A DNA stretch of 64,000 nucleotides from Bigelowiella natans CCMP2755. Lineage: Eukaryota > Cercozoa > Chlorarachniophyceae. Both the position numbers and the translations under genes were made by a program. Under the pieces are notes generated by a model, which worked only from the letters and a program-made list of their open reading frames with translations, was not told where the DNA came from and made no database searches. Below are positions 1 through 13,766 of this stretch, one piece after another (the first letter of the stretch is position 1; every line of letters starts with the position of its first letter). The stretch lies in contig ADNK01003163.1 in the NCBI GenBank assembly GCA_000320545.1, forward strand, positions 29,810 to 93,809, given 5' to 3'.

Positions 1-456
1 GAGTGCAGGGATCATTGCACCGAGTGTGCCCTTTGCAATCGCGTCCATTGACCGCTCCGCTGCGTGCCTCCTTTCCTCCGTGCTGAGAGCGCCAACGGAC
101 GACGAGGTGCTGCTACTGTTGGCCGATGAACATGACGCGTTGTCATCATCAAGCACCACAGGAGGTGGGACAGTGTGCAGCTCGGGAAACACGGTGGAGG
201 TGGACACGGTTGACACGGAATCGGACACAGAAGAGGACGAGGATGCGCGACGGCTAGCTCTGGAGTTCGACGCGTTGAGCACATGCTGCTCGTTTCTAGC
301 CTTCTTCCAATGCTCTTCCGATGATGAAGTCTTTTTCTGCAGTTCAAACAAATTCTGCATGGCTCGCATGACATCAGCCTGGGCGTCCTCGACAGAGGCG
401 GTCGCCACGTCATTGGTGGTGGAAGCTTTCCTCTTCTTTTTGCCCGATTTCCCCAT
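1..456 (-). CDS. Unknown Lys/Ser-rich protein, N-terminal part, runs off the window
   Basis: Reading the minus strand from an ATG at 454-456, the frame stays open for 152 codons to the window edge. The protein starts MGKSGKKKRKAS, a strongly basic head. An apparently helical stretch follows (DAQADVMRAMQNLFELQKK), then a Ser/Thr-rich and acidic region, then more charged helix (STEERRHAAERSMDAIAKG). No domain is recognised. The opposite strand also has a long open frame (26-544), but its product is cysteine-rich with no family features, so I prefer the minus frame. The region has almost no microsatellites, unlike the introns elsewhere, so this may be one exon of a host gene or an ORF of a mobile element. 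The 3' end lies outside the window. Confidence 0.45.
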   Translation of the reverse strand, partial: MGKSGKKKRKASTTNDVATASVEDAQADVMRAMQNLFELQKKTSSSEEHWKKARNEQHVLNASNSRASRRASSSSSVSDSVSTVSTSTVFPELHTVPPPVVLDDDNASCSSANSSSTSSSVGALSTEERRHAAERSMDAIAKGTLGAMIPAL

Positions 457-1957
<1,501 letters not shown>

Positions 1958-2195
1958 GAAGGATCAATTGATCCACACGAAACAATGAAGTGAAGCAGAA
2001 TGCATGCAACGTCACAAATTTACATCAGTGTTAGCATCGCATCAGATTTGCAACTGAAACCATCAACAAAAAGTGTGACCTGAACACATGAGTTCTCAAT
2101 GCGATTGCGTCACACTTGCAACGCATCACAGACGTGCAATGCGATGTGTGCAACATGCATCATGTTGCTGTCACTGTGTCCATCATGCGTGTGCG

Positions 2196-2241
2196 CGAAT
2201 CGCATGCGATCGAGCACGCGAATCGCATGCGATCGAGCACG
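2196..2241. repeat. Two tandem copies of a 23-bp GCATGC/GATCGAGCAC unit
   Basis: The unit GAATCGCATGCGATCGAGCAC plus two bases occurs twice in a row. Each unit has an internal palindrome around GCATGC. Confidence 0.7.
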
Positions 2242-2756
2242 AAATCGCTGGGGCATGTTTGCAAGGCATGCCGTTGTGGTGTCTAGCTAGCTAGCTTGGC
2301 TAGGTGTGAGTGGGGAGCTGAGCAAGGACAGCATCCGGCCTCTCACTCAAGCCAGACGCACACGTTCCAATGATCACCTCCACCATTGTGCATTGAAAAC
2401 ATTCACACACACCACATCCGTGTTGCATCATCACCGCCATCACGCAACGCACACTGCTGATGATCGACGTCACAATTGCCAGGCTAGCAGGTTGAGCTTC
2501 GTTTTGTCACTGTCACTTGACCAAGTCAGCAAGCAATCCAGGAATGCGTGCAGGACCCACGGGGTCCCATGTGTGTGTGCATGTGTGTGTGTTGTCTGTG
2601 ACGTGTGCATCGACCACTTCACATGCATCTCCAAGCTCAGGTGCAATGCAAGTGAATCAGCGCACACACGAACACGTCTAGCTAGCTAGACGTGGCACAC
2701 GTGTTGATCGTGACTTGTTTGGCACACACGACTCCGTCAATGTGCCCTGTGACGAC

Positions 2757-2910
2757 TGGGTTTTGCACAAACCATGCTTGCGCGCGCGGCCTGGCACGCT
2801 CAATCGTTGCAATTGGACATTGGAAGCACACTGGAGCCTGTTTGAAGTTCAAGTTTGATTTTTTTTCGAATTTCAGCTTCAAAACTTCACTTTTCAACGC
2901 CTGCCAGCGG
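2757..2910. repeat. Dispersed repeat B, copy 1
   Basis: The stretch from GTGGGTTTTG through GGCCTGGC, CGCTCAATCGTTGC, TTGGACATTGGAAGCACACT and CGCCTGCCAGCGG recurs with few differences at about 51581-51820. At this locus it is uninterrupted; at the second locus it is split by an insertion. No coding potential is evident. Confidence 0.8.
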
Positions 2911-3204
2911 AAAATGCCACTTCTGAAACAGCTAGCGCAGTTGCACTTGCTGTGCCACAAATTTTGCAAGCTCATGAAGGTGTGCGCACACTGGCTTCAC
3001 GTGCTTGCAAAATTTCAGCACAAAAACGCAAAAAATGCTCCAATTGAGAGGTCATGCCACTCGTCACAGGTTTGACGGAGTTGATTCGTCAATGCAGGGG
3101 TCCTGAGAATGTGAGAACCAAAGCGAACATTCCAGGAAAGCTCAAAGCTCAGACTCGTGCTCCGAAATGGGATGACGAATCAGGAACAAGAACAAGAACA
3201 AGAA

Positions 3205-3303
3205 CAATGATGATGAACTACATTTCCAAAATGTTGCAAGACATTTGCAGTGTGCGAAATGCAGTGCCTCGAACTAGCTTTGGTGAGGACTACAACTAGC
3301 AAA
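3205..3303. repeat. Dispersed repeat A, copy 1
   Basis: The run GAACAATGATGATGAACTAC continues to GCAGTGCCTCGAACTAG and AACTAGCAAAC. It recurs at about 51115-51215 and, shortened, at about 51640-51710. Copies differ at scattered positions, as expected of an old interspersed family. Confidence 0.8.
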
Positions 3304-3312
3304 CTAATGATA

Positions 3313-3432
3313 GACATGCAATACACAATATATATTATATATATAGTGTATTGCTGTGTCTATTATAAGTATAACATGCAATACACAATATATATTATAT
3401 ATATAGTGTATTGCTGTGTCTATTATACTAGC
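3313..3432. repeat. Two 60-bp tandem units, each able to form a hairpin
   Basis: Two nearly identical 60-bp units lie side by side. Within each, CAATACAC and GTGTATTG are inverted repeats around an AT-rich loop. Related sequences of the form CTAGCTT..GTG..ACT..AACTAGCAAA lie just left (3273-3303) and right (3428-3459) of the pair. Confidence 0.8.
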
Positions 3433-3619
3433 TTCAGTGGGAACTTGACTAGCAAACAGGAAGACAGTGGCTCGTGAGCACTTGTGGCATCTTCAAAACC
3501 TCAGTGTGAATGGCCTTCAATCAAAGGTTGCGACTGCATGCTAGAGCGTTTCTTTCAGAAAAAAGGAGGTGCCGTTAGATTTCATCTCAAAAGATTTGAA
3601 AGCAAGCCAAATCTACACG

Positions 3620-4419
3620 ATGGGGCAAACAACCAGTGCTAGTGGTACTAGCTCGACCCCCTCAGAGGGGGGGGGCTACTCAGGCTACTCCTCCAATGAA
3701 GAGCAGAAGAATAAAATTCGCAGTTCTACCCTTATGCTATGGAGGGGTTCCTGGAAAGGTGGAAAGTGGAAGACTAGAACCTTCCAGCTCAACGGTGCCG
3801 TCTTGTCGTTCTCGAAAAAAAATAATACGGTAACATTAACACATTCGCTCGGTGAAACTCAGCAATATCTAGATTCTGAAATGATTGATTGTGCTAGGCT
3901 GAGGAGTACCTCGTTTTGAAACGATGCACGGTGTATGAGGGAAAGGATCCCGATTTTACCAAGAGGTTAGAGCAGCTGGGACTACCGTCACGACTCAAGA
4001 ACACTTCGGTGCGTTGTTCACTTTCTTGCAACTTTTGTTTCCATTTTTGTTTTGTTTCGAACCAATCCCAATCATATTGCCCACACATTGAGACGTGTAT
4101 GCACTACTATTCGCCACCCCCTCCCTGTTACGTATAACTACCCCTTGTTGTGGCTGCTTGTCTTGTTTGAGTCTAATGCATTTAACTTCCACCACATATG
4201 GGCTGTTGCTATTGCAAATAAGAATTGCTTCGTGGTCGCTGAGGGCCCTGGTCTATGGTATCTAGCACTCCAGCCACCAGAAAATTTACCGAAGGACGAA
4301 CGAGATGTGCGCAAAACACCCAATCATAAAGACAGAGTGGGGGGAGGAAATGTGTACGAGACGTTCATTGCTAAACATCCTCTTTCGCTCAACGACTTGT
4401 TTGCTGTTTGGGATGAATC

Positions 4420-4459
<40 letters not shown>

Positions 4460-4935
4460 TATGCGTTTGAAATTCATATGCTGTCCAAAAGAGACTTGCT
4501 AGCGAGTGGGTCGATGCTTTGCGCAAAGCCATTCATATGGCAAATAAGGCCCTTGACGAATCAAGGTGGTACAGAAGAGCAGAGTTTGCAGCAGTAGCCA
4601 TAGTAGTGATGGATATGTCCCCTGGAATGTATCATGCGCTATTTCTTTTGAAATCGGGGTGTTGGTTGGTCCTCATATCTTAGGAAAGATACAGCACTTT
4701 CATATCGAAATTGATAACTCCACAATTCGCCTGCTAACATCACTCTCTTCTTTATTGCAGAGATGAAAAGCAAGAGACGCTATCCTCATCAGTGAGAGAG
4801 GGGGTAATACAGGGAAGCGAGTGGAAAAGGAAGGAATTGAGGGAGGGAGAGAGGGAGATAGGAAGGAGGAAGAGTAAATCTGGGGATCAAAATGTTATTG
4901 TGGTGTTGTATCGGGAAACAAAGAACGGAATTTAA
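3620..4935 (+). CDS. PH-domain protein with predicted N-myristoylation
   Basis: Phase-consistent exons are 3620-3829, 3898-4008, 4223-4306, 4492-4628 and 4761-4935, giving 238 aa ending in TAA. The start MGQTTSAS fits an N-myristoylation signal (Gly2, Ser6). After a Ser/Gly-rich linker, residues about 35-150 read as a pleckstrin-homology domain: LMLWRGSWKGGKWKTRTFQL is the first strand pair, NCFVV and LWYLAL are late strands, and SEWVDALRKAI is the C-terminal helix with its conserved Trp. PH domains usually bind phosphoinositides or proteins at membranes, so a membrane-anchored adaptor is likely. The tail is rich in Arg, Glu and Lys. The first intron is only 68 bp; the third holds a CA repeat. 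The last splice is the least certain: if unspliced, the protein stops at 4683. Confidence 0.75.
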
Positions 4936-5780
4936 TACATGATGACTTTATTGTATGCAAGTGCCTGCACATTAATTGTGGTGGTGGAAACATGCTGCTG
5001 CTGCTACTGTTGCTGATGGCGCTGCCTAGGATCTCGTTGGGAAAACAAAGCTACAGGCACTTGAATTACTTATCGACGGCGATATAGGTTGTTGGAAATA
5101 TAACGACAATAAATGATACCACCGATCAATTGTTCATCAAATACAATAAGAATGGATCTGAATCAATACCCAGCAGTAGCAAGACTTGCGAGCTACTGTC
5201 TTTCGGCATATATCTTTCAGCTAATATGTGAATTATAAGTTCGTAGTATCTTATGTGTTGCTGCTACCACTTCTTCTACAAATGAGATTATCCTTGCAAT
5301 ACTCCTGACACCATGTTCTTTGCTGGAACTGTTCCTAACATCCAAAGCTGCCGTTTCGAATCCGCGACTCAAACGCCTGACGAATAGCCTAACAACCAAG
5401 TAAAAATAGTAGCGTGAGAGTCGTAGCTGCAACAGCATTTGTAGTAGTAGTGGTGGTGGTGGTGGTGGTGGAAACCAGAGAGGGAGAAGGAGGAGGAGTA
5501 GGGGGGGAAGGGATTTCATATCAAATTTTGCATACAAAGATTCGGTATTTGTTTCAATCACCACTGACAGTCCTGCTGGCCTCTTCTTACATTACAATCC
5601 ATCAAACGCATAAACAACATACTCAGGGTCTTCGATCAATCCGATTTACATCGTGAGCAAACACAGGTGGTCCTACTACCATTAGTAGAAGAAGCAGATA
5701 GTAGTATAAGTAGGAGCAGTAGAGCAGTAGTTATTTTCATCATACTCGTGCCATTTTTAAGTGCTCTGCTCATAACGCAG
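4936..5780. other. Stretch without a recognisable exon
   Basis: This lies between the PH gene stop and the first visible RBR exon. It holds a GTGGTG run near 5445-5470 and short AT-rich pieces. The RBR gene still needs a start exon, which should lie here, but I could not identify it. Confidence 0.5.
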
Positions 5781-6859
5781 TAGTTAATAATAGCTCAAGC
5801 TTCTCATCATCATCATATACAAATGAGGTTGTGATGGAGGTTGCTGAAAGACTTCGTTTGACCATTGCCGAAGCAACTGCCAGCTTGCGTCATTTCAGGT
5901 ATTATGATTAAAGTAATAATAGAAGGAGGAGAAAATCCATTCTAGGAATCCTTGCATCGTTTGTGCACTGTTGTTATCATCATCACCATTTTAAAGAAAA
6001 CAATGAGATGTTTGCATACATAAAGCTGACACCGCTGCATTGTCGCTGCTTTGTGTCATCATCAATCAGCTGGAACCGCAACAGGCTTATGAACGCATGG
6101 CATCAAGATGAAGCATCCGTAAATTCAAAATTTTCCTTCCTATTCTTCTTCCTCTTCTTCTCCTTCTTCTTCTTCACTGATGCGAACTAGCATAGAATCA
6201 TTGATCAGGATAGGAAAAGACAGATGGAAAACATAGATAATAGGGGGGAGAAGGGGGGGGATGATGGTATTTTCGTCGTAGTCCATGATATCATTAACAC
6301 AAATGAACGAATACATGCCGTCGTCATCATCATCATCATCATCATCATCGTCGTCATCTCCATGACTGAAAACAATGGTGTGATTGACAACACAAGGTAC
6401 GTAACGAGGCAGGTCTAGCTGTCGCAGAATTCAAGAAGGTGATGCTCAAAGCAATCCCGCTACTACTCTTTGTGCATTATTTCTTGTAGCACAATAATTA
6501 TGACTTATCGTTGTACAGCATCACACGAACATAACAGATAAAACAACAACAACAACGACAATAAGATTTGTTTATCTTGAGTCATCGATCGACGTCGCCT
6601 TTTGACACCGGCGTTTGTTGTTGTGTTTAAATCAACGATGCACTTTTATGGCTATTTATAAACACACACTCGATGATAATACACAAGTGAGATGATGATA
6701 ATAATAATACACGGCATCACCATTATCATCATATTCGTAATTGATTTTACAGGAGTTAGGCAGCGACTCGGCAGTGGATCCAAATGCCGAAGTATAACCA
6801 CGCAAACTTGCCTTAAATATATGTTTATATTCATTCAATGCGTGCACTTCTTTCTTCGC

Positions 6860-6897
<38 letters not shown>

Positions 6898-7165
6898 TTG
6901 TATATATTTATCAACGGAGCCCAACATTTATGACTGTTTTGTCAGGTTCTCTGCCCTATTTGCTTCGATAACGTGAAAGTAAAAGAAACGACTGCCCTCT
7001 CCTGTGGACACAAGGTGAGAAGAGAAAAAGATGGTGGCGGAGGAGGAGGAGCAGGAGAGTAAATGTAGACAGAGTGGACGTGGGATGCAGTAGTAGGACG
7101 TTCATACCGCCCCCTCTCTTAGAATAAATTTAGATTTGATATTTATACACCTCAGCCCCCCCCAT

Positions 7166-7200
<35 letters not shown>

Positions 7201-7852
7201 TATCACCACAACCAACACCTTCTCCTTCTCCTCATCCTCCTCGTTCCTTCTCCTTCTCCTTCTCCTTCTTCTTGTTTTTATGCACTCAACTTTGCTTTCT
7301 ACCACCCTCACCTATGCCAACCGACACCACCCTTCCTTCCTCCTCCTATCGCCTCCGGGGTTGTTGTCGTATAATACAACCGTTCAATTAGTTTTGTGGA
7401 ACATGCTGGAAGGGGTTCTGCGAGGAAAAAGTAATGATAGATTATTGAGGATCATGATGATGATAATGATGATGATGATGATGATGATGATGACGTGATT
7501 CTCGAATTGTTTCACATGCACACAACATACACTAATGGCTGCTAGCTTACTGTGTATTATTGTTACTATGTTATCACATATCCAGGTTAAATCAGGGAAC
7601 TCTTGCGTCTCCGCGATTTGCATGTACCACAAGTGTACAGCAAAGGTAAAGAGGAGGAGGAGGAGGAGGAGAAGGCTGTCCGTATTACTATTTTAAATCA
7701 TGCTGCTGCTGCCTCCTTTATCTGATTCCAAGGTACCTCGAGGCACTTTCGAGAAGTTTCTGAGCGAAGATGCAGAGGGCAGGGCTTTGTTGCGGAAATA
7801 CGATGAATACTCAAACTCAGACTACGTGGATAAAAATAAGGCGCTCATCTGG

Positions 7853-7913
<61 letters not shown>

Positions 7914-8391
7914 TGTGTTCCCCTTCTTCTTCTACTCTTCAATGTATGGTTGTTATAGTTGCTGACTACGGCTACAACGACGATGACGACGATGGTGATG
8001 ATGATGATCATGATGATCATGATCATGATGGTGATAATCAGGTGTCCAGCTGCAGGATGCGGAAGAGCGTTGGAGATTCCAAAAGAAGGTTACTCAGTGA
8101 TAGGCAGATATATTCTCCTTATGATGACGATGCTGATGATGATGATGCTGGTGGTGATAGTTGTATGATTTGACTAACACTGCTAGATATTTGGGAGGAA
8201 TAGGGGAGGAATGAGGAGGGTATGCAACGTACCAATGACTCCTCAGCATCTTACTTGGTTGTTTGGTTGTTGTAGGAGATAGCAATCTAGATCTTCACTG
8301 TGCTTGTGGATTTTCCTTCTGCCAATTCTGCAAAAAGGAGGCGCATGGGTTGGTTGCTTGCTTGTTGTTGGCCATACAACAATTTACCACT

Positions 8392-8425
<34 letters not shown>

Positions 8426-8751
8426 CCCTCACCATCATTTTGAATGAATATATATTATACCAGACCACTACCCTGCTCTTTGGTACAGCAATGGGATGAA
8501 TTGGTGATTGATTCTGATAGGCTCAGTGAGAAGGAGAAGAAGGTTTATGTCGTAATCAATACAATACCACCTTCCAGTTAATCAACAAGTGCTGCTTGGG
8601 CAGCACATACTCTGTCGTAGTTATGCATACGCTATTCTTTTGTTTCGATAAGGCGAAAGAAAGAACGAGAAAGCTAAAGGAAAAAATGAGGAAGGTTGTA
8701 TAAATTATACTATGATGATGATGATGATGAGAAGATCGGAATATGTATATA

Positions 8752-8801
<50 letters not shown>

Positions 8802-9278
8802 GAATGCATAAATAATAGCACATTACCAAATTAAATATCAGAATGCTGAAAAGAATGAGAAATGGCTTCTGAAACGTGCAAAGCCTTGCCCACAGGTAGG
8901 TAGGTAGGTAGTAGCATTCCTTTCTTCTTCTACTCATTCAATCACATCACATCTAATTATTTTCTTCGTCGTCCTATGCATACACCATCCTGTCGGTTTC
9001 TCATCAACCAACACTTCTAATCTTATCATTCACATGTTTGCCGTGACGCATATCGATGGAATTAGTGCCTCAGATGGATTGAGAAAAACCAAGGGTATGT
9101 ATGTATGTATGTATGTATGTGTGTATGCACTCACCCATCGTGCCATAGACACTTGTAGTTATTGTTATATACGTGCTGCTGGAAAGCGCTGTGTGTCCTG
9201 TCTTCACTACGTTATGTAATTAATGTGTTATCGTCGATCTTTTCCCCTTCCTTCGCATCGTTATCACACACACACACG

Positions 9279-9354
<76 letters not shown>

Positions 9355-9669
9355 ATATTTGATTCTGCAGCTGCAACCACATGACGTGTCGCCAGAACGC
9401 TGGAGGCTGTGGGCACCAATTCTGCTGGTTGTAACAAAAGGATTGCTGCCTAAATAAACATAATATATTGTATTATATTATATTATATTATATATATATA
9501 TATATGACATCTTCCAGGTTGTGTCTCGGTAACTGGCAAGGTCATAGAAATTGTAATTCGTCAAACGCTGCAGCCAAGCAAAGGGAAGTGCTAGAGAGAA
9601 AGCGCAAGGTACATCAATTAATACTAGTACGAATTATTCATTACTCTTACACTACAATCAGCGCTACTG

Positions 9670-9717
<48 letters not shown>

Positions 9718-10619
9718 CATCCTTTGTCATCTACTATCTAATGTTGTGAGTAGTCAAGTCTTTTAACGTCATTTTCTATCATCATCATCATCATCATCAT
9801 AGGAAGGGTATTGGGATTCTGTTAAGATTAAAATATTCGGAAGCAAGGTCATCATCATCATCATCATCATCATCATCAGTTATTGTTGTTGTTGTATGCG
9901 TATTCTTTTCTATGAGATATTGTCTTGTTGCGGCTAGTGTTCTTGATTCGTTCTCGTTCTTTGTGGAGTACCCCCTTAGAGTCATCACTACTTCAACTAC
10001 TCTTCTCCTCTCTACTACACATGATCATCTATTCGTCGTTTTTGTTTTCGTTATTCGTCTCCCCGATGGCGGGATAATATGCTTTAGCAGCACAGAGATT
10101 TGTTTGAGACAACGATTGATTGATTCATTGAATGATTGATTGATTGATTGATGTCATCACCTATCTTTGTGCTGCCTTATTATGCGATAACCAACACTTA
10201 CATGTGTTGCTCCCTCCTCCCTCCGTGCTACTACTATGCACACAGGAAGAGGAACGTCTGGCATTCGCATCCAAGAAGTTTCTGGAAGCAAAGGTTGTCG
10301 GAAAACATGAATCAACAACAACAACGATGACGAAGTCCTTCCTCATCGCCATCATCATCATTGTCATCATCATCATCACCACATCTTAAAATAACTATTA
10401 ACCACGGCACTGACTCATTTCACGAGTATTATTTGTCCAACTACACATATTCAGTCATCGATCGAGCATTTGAAGAAAAACAGATCGGCTTTGGAAGTCG
10501 TAGTTGCTCAATCAGCGCCAAAGTTCACTCGGTATGATGATGATGATCATGATGATGATGATGATGATGACTCTATGCTGCCATGCTAATGAAGTCGGTG
10601 AGTCTTTCCTCCTCATGCT

Positions 10620-10652
<33 letters not shown>

Positions 10653-11144
10653 GTCGTCATAACCATCTCATGTTGTACTACTACTACTTAAGTGGGATGC
10701 TGCTGCTCTGCTTTCATAGGCATTTTAGTCGTATTTCTTGAAACTACTCTATACTGATAACTGCCTTTTCTATTTGATCTTGTTGTTACTACTACTACTA
10801 CTACTACCACTACCACTACTACCAAATTATATTTTTTACCAGAGCTGATCGAGAATTTCTCTATGCGGCAATCAATCGTGTTGTTCTGTGCCGACGTAAT
10901 ACGTGAACTACTATTACTTAAAGCGATAGAACGACAACAACAACAACAATATCATCATCATCCAACTTTGCTGAAAAATGATGATAATAATGGATATTGA
11001 TGTAAAACGGATTGAGGAGGAGTCTATTTTTGCATTATGTACTTTAAAACGGTTGATATCATCATCATCTCATCATCATCATCGTCATCATCGTCATCAT
11101 CGTCAATGTGGTGGTACTACAACTGACCGAGTGACTGATATGCA

Positions 11145-11179
<35 letters not shown>

Positions 11180-11775
11180 TACTACTACTTCTACTCCTCA
11201 GGAACACTCGCTTGGTCATATGCTCTTTCACACTTTCTTCCAGGGGATACCCCCCCTGCACAGCTGTTAGACCGTCAGCAAGCCATTCTTGAGCGCTACA
11301 CCGAGGTAGGTGCATGCATTCAATTCAATAGCTGCTTCTTGCTGTATTATTATGTCCGCAGCCCTCTATCGTTGGCTGTTGTCATCGACCGACAGCTGTT
11401 GTTTATCCACAATAATAATAACATATGCCGATGTTGTTGTTGTTGTTGTCTGAGCCTCACTAAGTAAGCTAATCTCTACGAATCAATGGATTGGTTAGGC
11501 TCTGCACGAGATAGTAGAAGCACCGCTCAAGGTGCTCAACTACCTGGCAGGGCCAACTGCAGGAAACTTCCACCGTTTTCAATCGAGAATCTTACAGGCA
11601 AAGCTAAAAGCTGCCGCGGCAGAAAAGGCCCTCGTCACTGCAGGTGATAAGTAATTGGAGGGGAGGAGGAAAAAGAGCGGAAGAGAGAGGAAGAAGGGGG
11701 CTGGGGGGGAGGGGAAGAGAGAGAGATTGCTTTCAATGCCTACATTTTCCCTGTCTATAAACAAGTACAATCGAC

Positions 11776-11834
<59 letters not shown>

Positions 11835-12096
11835 AAAAGGTGTTGATTTCCACGAGAACGGACTCCTCCCATCTGGAAACAAGCCCATCTACGGTCAAGA
11901 CAATGCAGTTGTTACGGGAGAAGACGTCAAGACAACAACAACAATAGCAGCAGCAGAAGCAGAGAATAGGTGGCAGCTAAATTCCGCCTGGTGGACACCG
12001 ATTGACCCTCATAACAGGGATGAGGGGGGGGCGGGATATGAAGGAGTAAGAATCACTAAAGAAGCATTATCAGCTAAATTGTACGATCTTTTGTAA
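5781..12096 (+). CDS. Ariadne-type RBR E3 ubiquitin ligase (5' end not found)
   Basis: Nineteen phase-matched exons give 521 codons up to TAA: 5781-5898, 6070-6118, 6946-7014, 7392-7430, 7586-7645, 7733-7851, 8042-8088, 8276-8348, 8464-8542, 8842-8895, 9066-9094, 9371-9427, 9518-9608, 10246-10293, 10455-10531, 10843-10895, 11202-11305, 11499-11643 and 11840-12096. In order they encode: a UBA-like helix ending SLRHFSWNRNRLMNAW; RING1 (VLCPICFD, LSCGHKFCGTCW, then C..C); an IBR domain (WCPAAGCGRAL, CACGFSFCQFC, PLPC); RING2 (PCPQCLRWIEKNQG, CNHMTC, GCGHQFCWLC); and an Ariadne helical domain (CRRTLAWSYALSHFLPGD). RBR ligases accept ubiquitin as a thioester on a RING2 Cys. Here that is the Cys of QGCNH, codon 9372-9374. 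The length is close to animal Ariadne. Introns hold TA, TG, TC and ATC arrays. The first exon with the ATG is missing. Confidence 0.9.
7856..7918. repeat. TC then TG dinucleotide array in an RBR intron
   Basis: About 18 TC units are followed directly by about 11 TG units. The array begins only a few bases after the 5' splice site at 7852. Confidence 0.9.
9266..9350. repeat. CA then TA dinucleotide array in an RBR intron
   Basis: A CA array runs to about 9311 and a TA array follows to about 9350, just upstream of the acceptor at 9370. Confidence 0.9.
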
Positions 12097-12270
12097 AATA
12101 TAATAATGCCTACTCCTCCTCCTCCTCCTCTTTTGTTGTGACTATCTTCCTGCTGCCTGTTACTTGCTCATTTCATTATTCTTCATGACTACTATACACG
12201 CGCACGCATGACACACACACTCTCAGAGAGAGAGAGAGAGAGTCCTTGACATATGGTCGGGGGGGCTGAG

Positions 12271-12790
12271 CAAAAAGGAGTTTTGTGGAAGAAGAGGACT
12301 ACGATGAAGAACCCCTCCCCTCCATTTTCCCCGGCATGTTGGGTAAACGCTCAAAAGTTGACCCAGGGGGGGGGGGGGGGGGGGGGGAGAGAGGATGTGG
12401 CTAATTAAGAGCAGCTGATATCGAGGTGATGATGATGATTTGTATTTCTATTTTCAGTTGTAAGTTACAACAACGATGGTGTTGAAGGCTATGGTTATGA
12501 GGGGAAGCTTAAGCAGCATCATAGTGGCAAGGAGGAGAAGGACGTAAAAGAAGAAGAAGAAGGAAGAGGAGGAGGAGGAGGTAGTAAAAAATGATGAGAG
12601 AAAATGTGAGTAGTAGGCGGTGGTGGTAGGGAGGGGAATCTTGTTCTCTTATTGCATTATTCAATGATGATACATATTGAAGAACTACATCCACGTAGAT
12701 TGAATACATACAACTACCAAAGATCACCCGTCTCCTAACTAATGGTTATTAATATTAATGATATTATTTTTTTTAATTTGTTGTTGTTCA

Positions 12791-12828
<38 letters not shown>

Positions 12829-12974
12829 ATGGAAATACAAATTAATCAGAACTTCTAGCACCGTTCCCAACAGCCCTCCCCTCCCTCAAGCGGCAGCCTT
12901 CAGCTATGTGGGCTTGTGTTCTCTGTGCACATCTTAATCCACTCTCGGTGTCAGAATGTGAAAGGTGATCGTCA

Positions 12975-13006
<32 letters not shown>

Positions 13007-13735
13007 ATCGTAGTTGTAGTGGTATTGCTGAGTTGTATCATCATTATTCTAAAGACAAAAATATATGATGTAAAGTTGTGTCCTTAAATATGATGACAAT
13101 AGTATTGATGATGATGATGATTATATCGTGTATACTAGACCAAGATATTATTCCATTTGTGATTATTCCTACTATTATCATCATCATCATCATCATCATC
13201 ATTATCATCATTATCATCATCAATTCCATTGTCTCATCACCGTAAAGCTAACTTCCTTTATACACATCGACTCTAATCTATCAAATAATAGATGCAAATG
13301 TGCTAAGAACGATTTCACTTTGAGGGACTTTCAATGTGTGAACATGCACACCAAGTGCCGGATGATGATCGATAGGCTCGAGAAGTAGTGATTGATGATA
13401 ATGATGATGATGATGATGACGACGACGACTATGTAATTGGTGATAGCGATGGTGAGGTTGGGGATGTAAACAAGAATAGCAGGAAATATTGAGAGGCTTC
13501 TACTTCTGAAATTGTGTAGTAGAAACGCAATAATTAACAACTACCTACTGCTGAAATTGTGTAGTAGAAACGCAATAATTAACAACTAGCTACTCCTGCT
13601 GCCACTTCTACCACCAGGTACGACCGTGAGGCAGAAATTTACCGAACAATTGTTGATAAAGGCAGAGCGCAACGCACCCCCATGATTCTTCTGCACTCGG
13701 AATCCTCTCCACCAAAGATAATCGCGTATGTTGTG

Positions 13736-13766
<31 letters not shown>

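Larger units (their letters stand above)
1958..3619. other. Gene-free stretch with dispersed repeats
   Basis: About 1.66 kb lies between polyubiquitin and the PH-domain gene. It has no believable exon. It contains a 23-bp tandem pair (2196-2241), a copy of a dispersed repeat (about 2757-2910), a second repeat (about 3205-3303) and a two-unit 60-bp tandem (about 3313-3432). Microsatellites are nearly absent, in contrast to the introns. Confidence 0.6.

Noticed and set aside
2088-2689. Small + strand ORFs of 60-130 codons downstream of polyubiquitin
   Set aside because: Their products are Cys/His/Arg-rich with no domain and the stretch carries dispersed repeats, so they look like chance ORFs.
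4286-4477. Minus-strand ORF over the PH gene
   Set aside because: It reads through a GT/CA repeat and overlaps phase-consistent + strand exons.
7102-7498. ORFs of poly-Met, poly-Ile, poly-Asp or poly-Arg near simple repeats here and elsewhere
   Set aside because: They are translations of ATC, GAT and related microsatellites inside introns.
11840-12580. RBR ligase and zinc-finger/propeller exons as one giant gene via the GTAAGA at about 12049
   Set aside because: Using that donor leaves phase 0, while the next exon needs phase 1. The RBR frame closes at 12096 at a length normal for Ariadne proteins.
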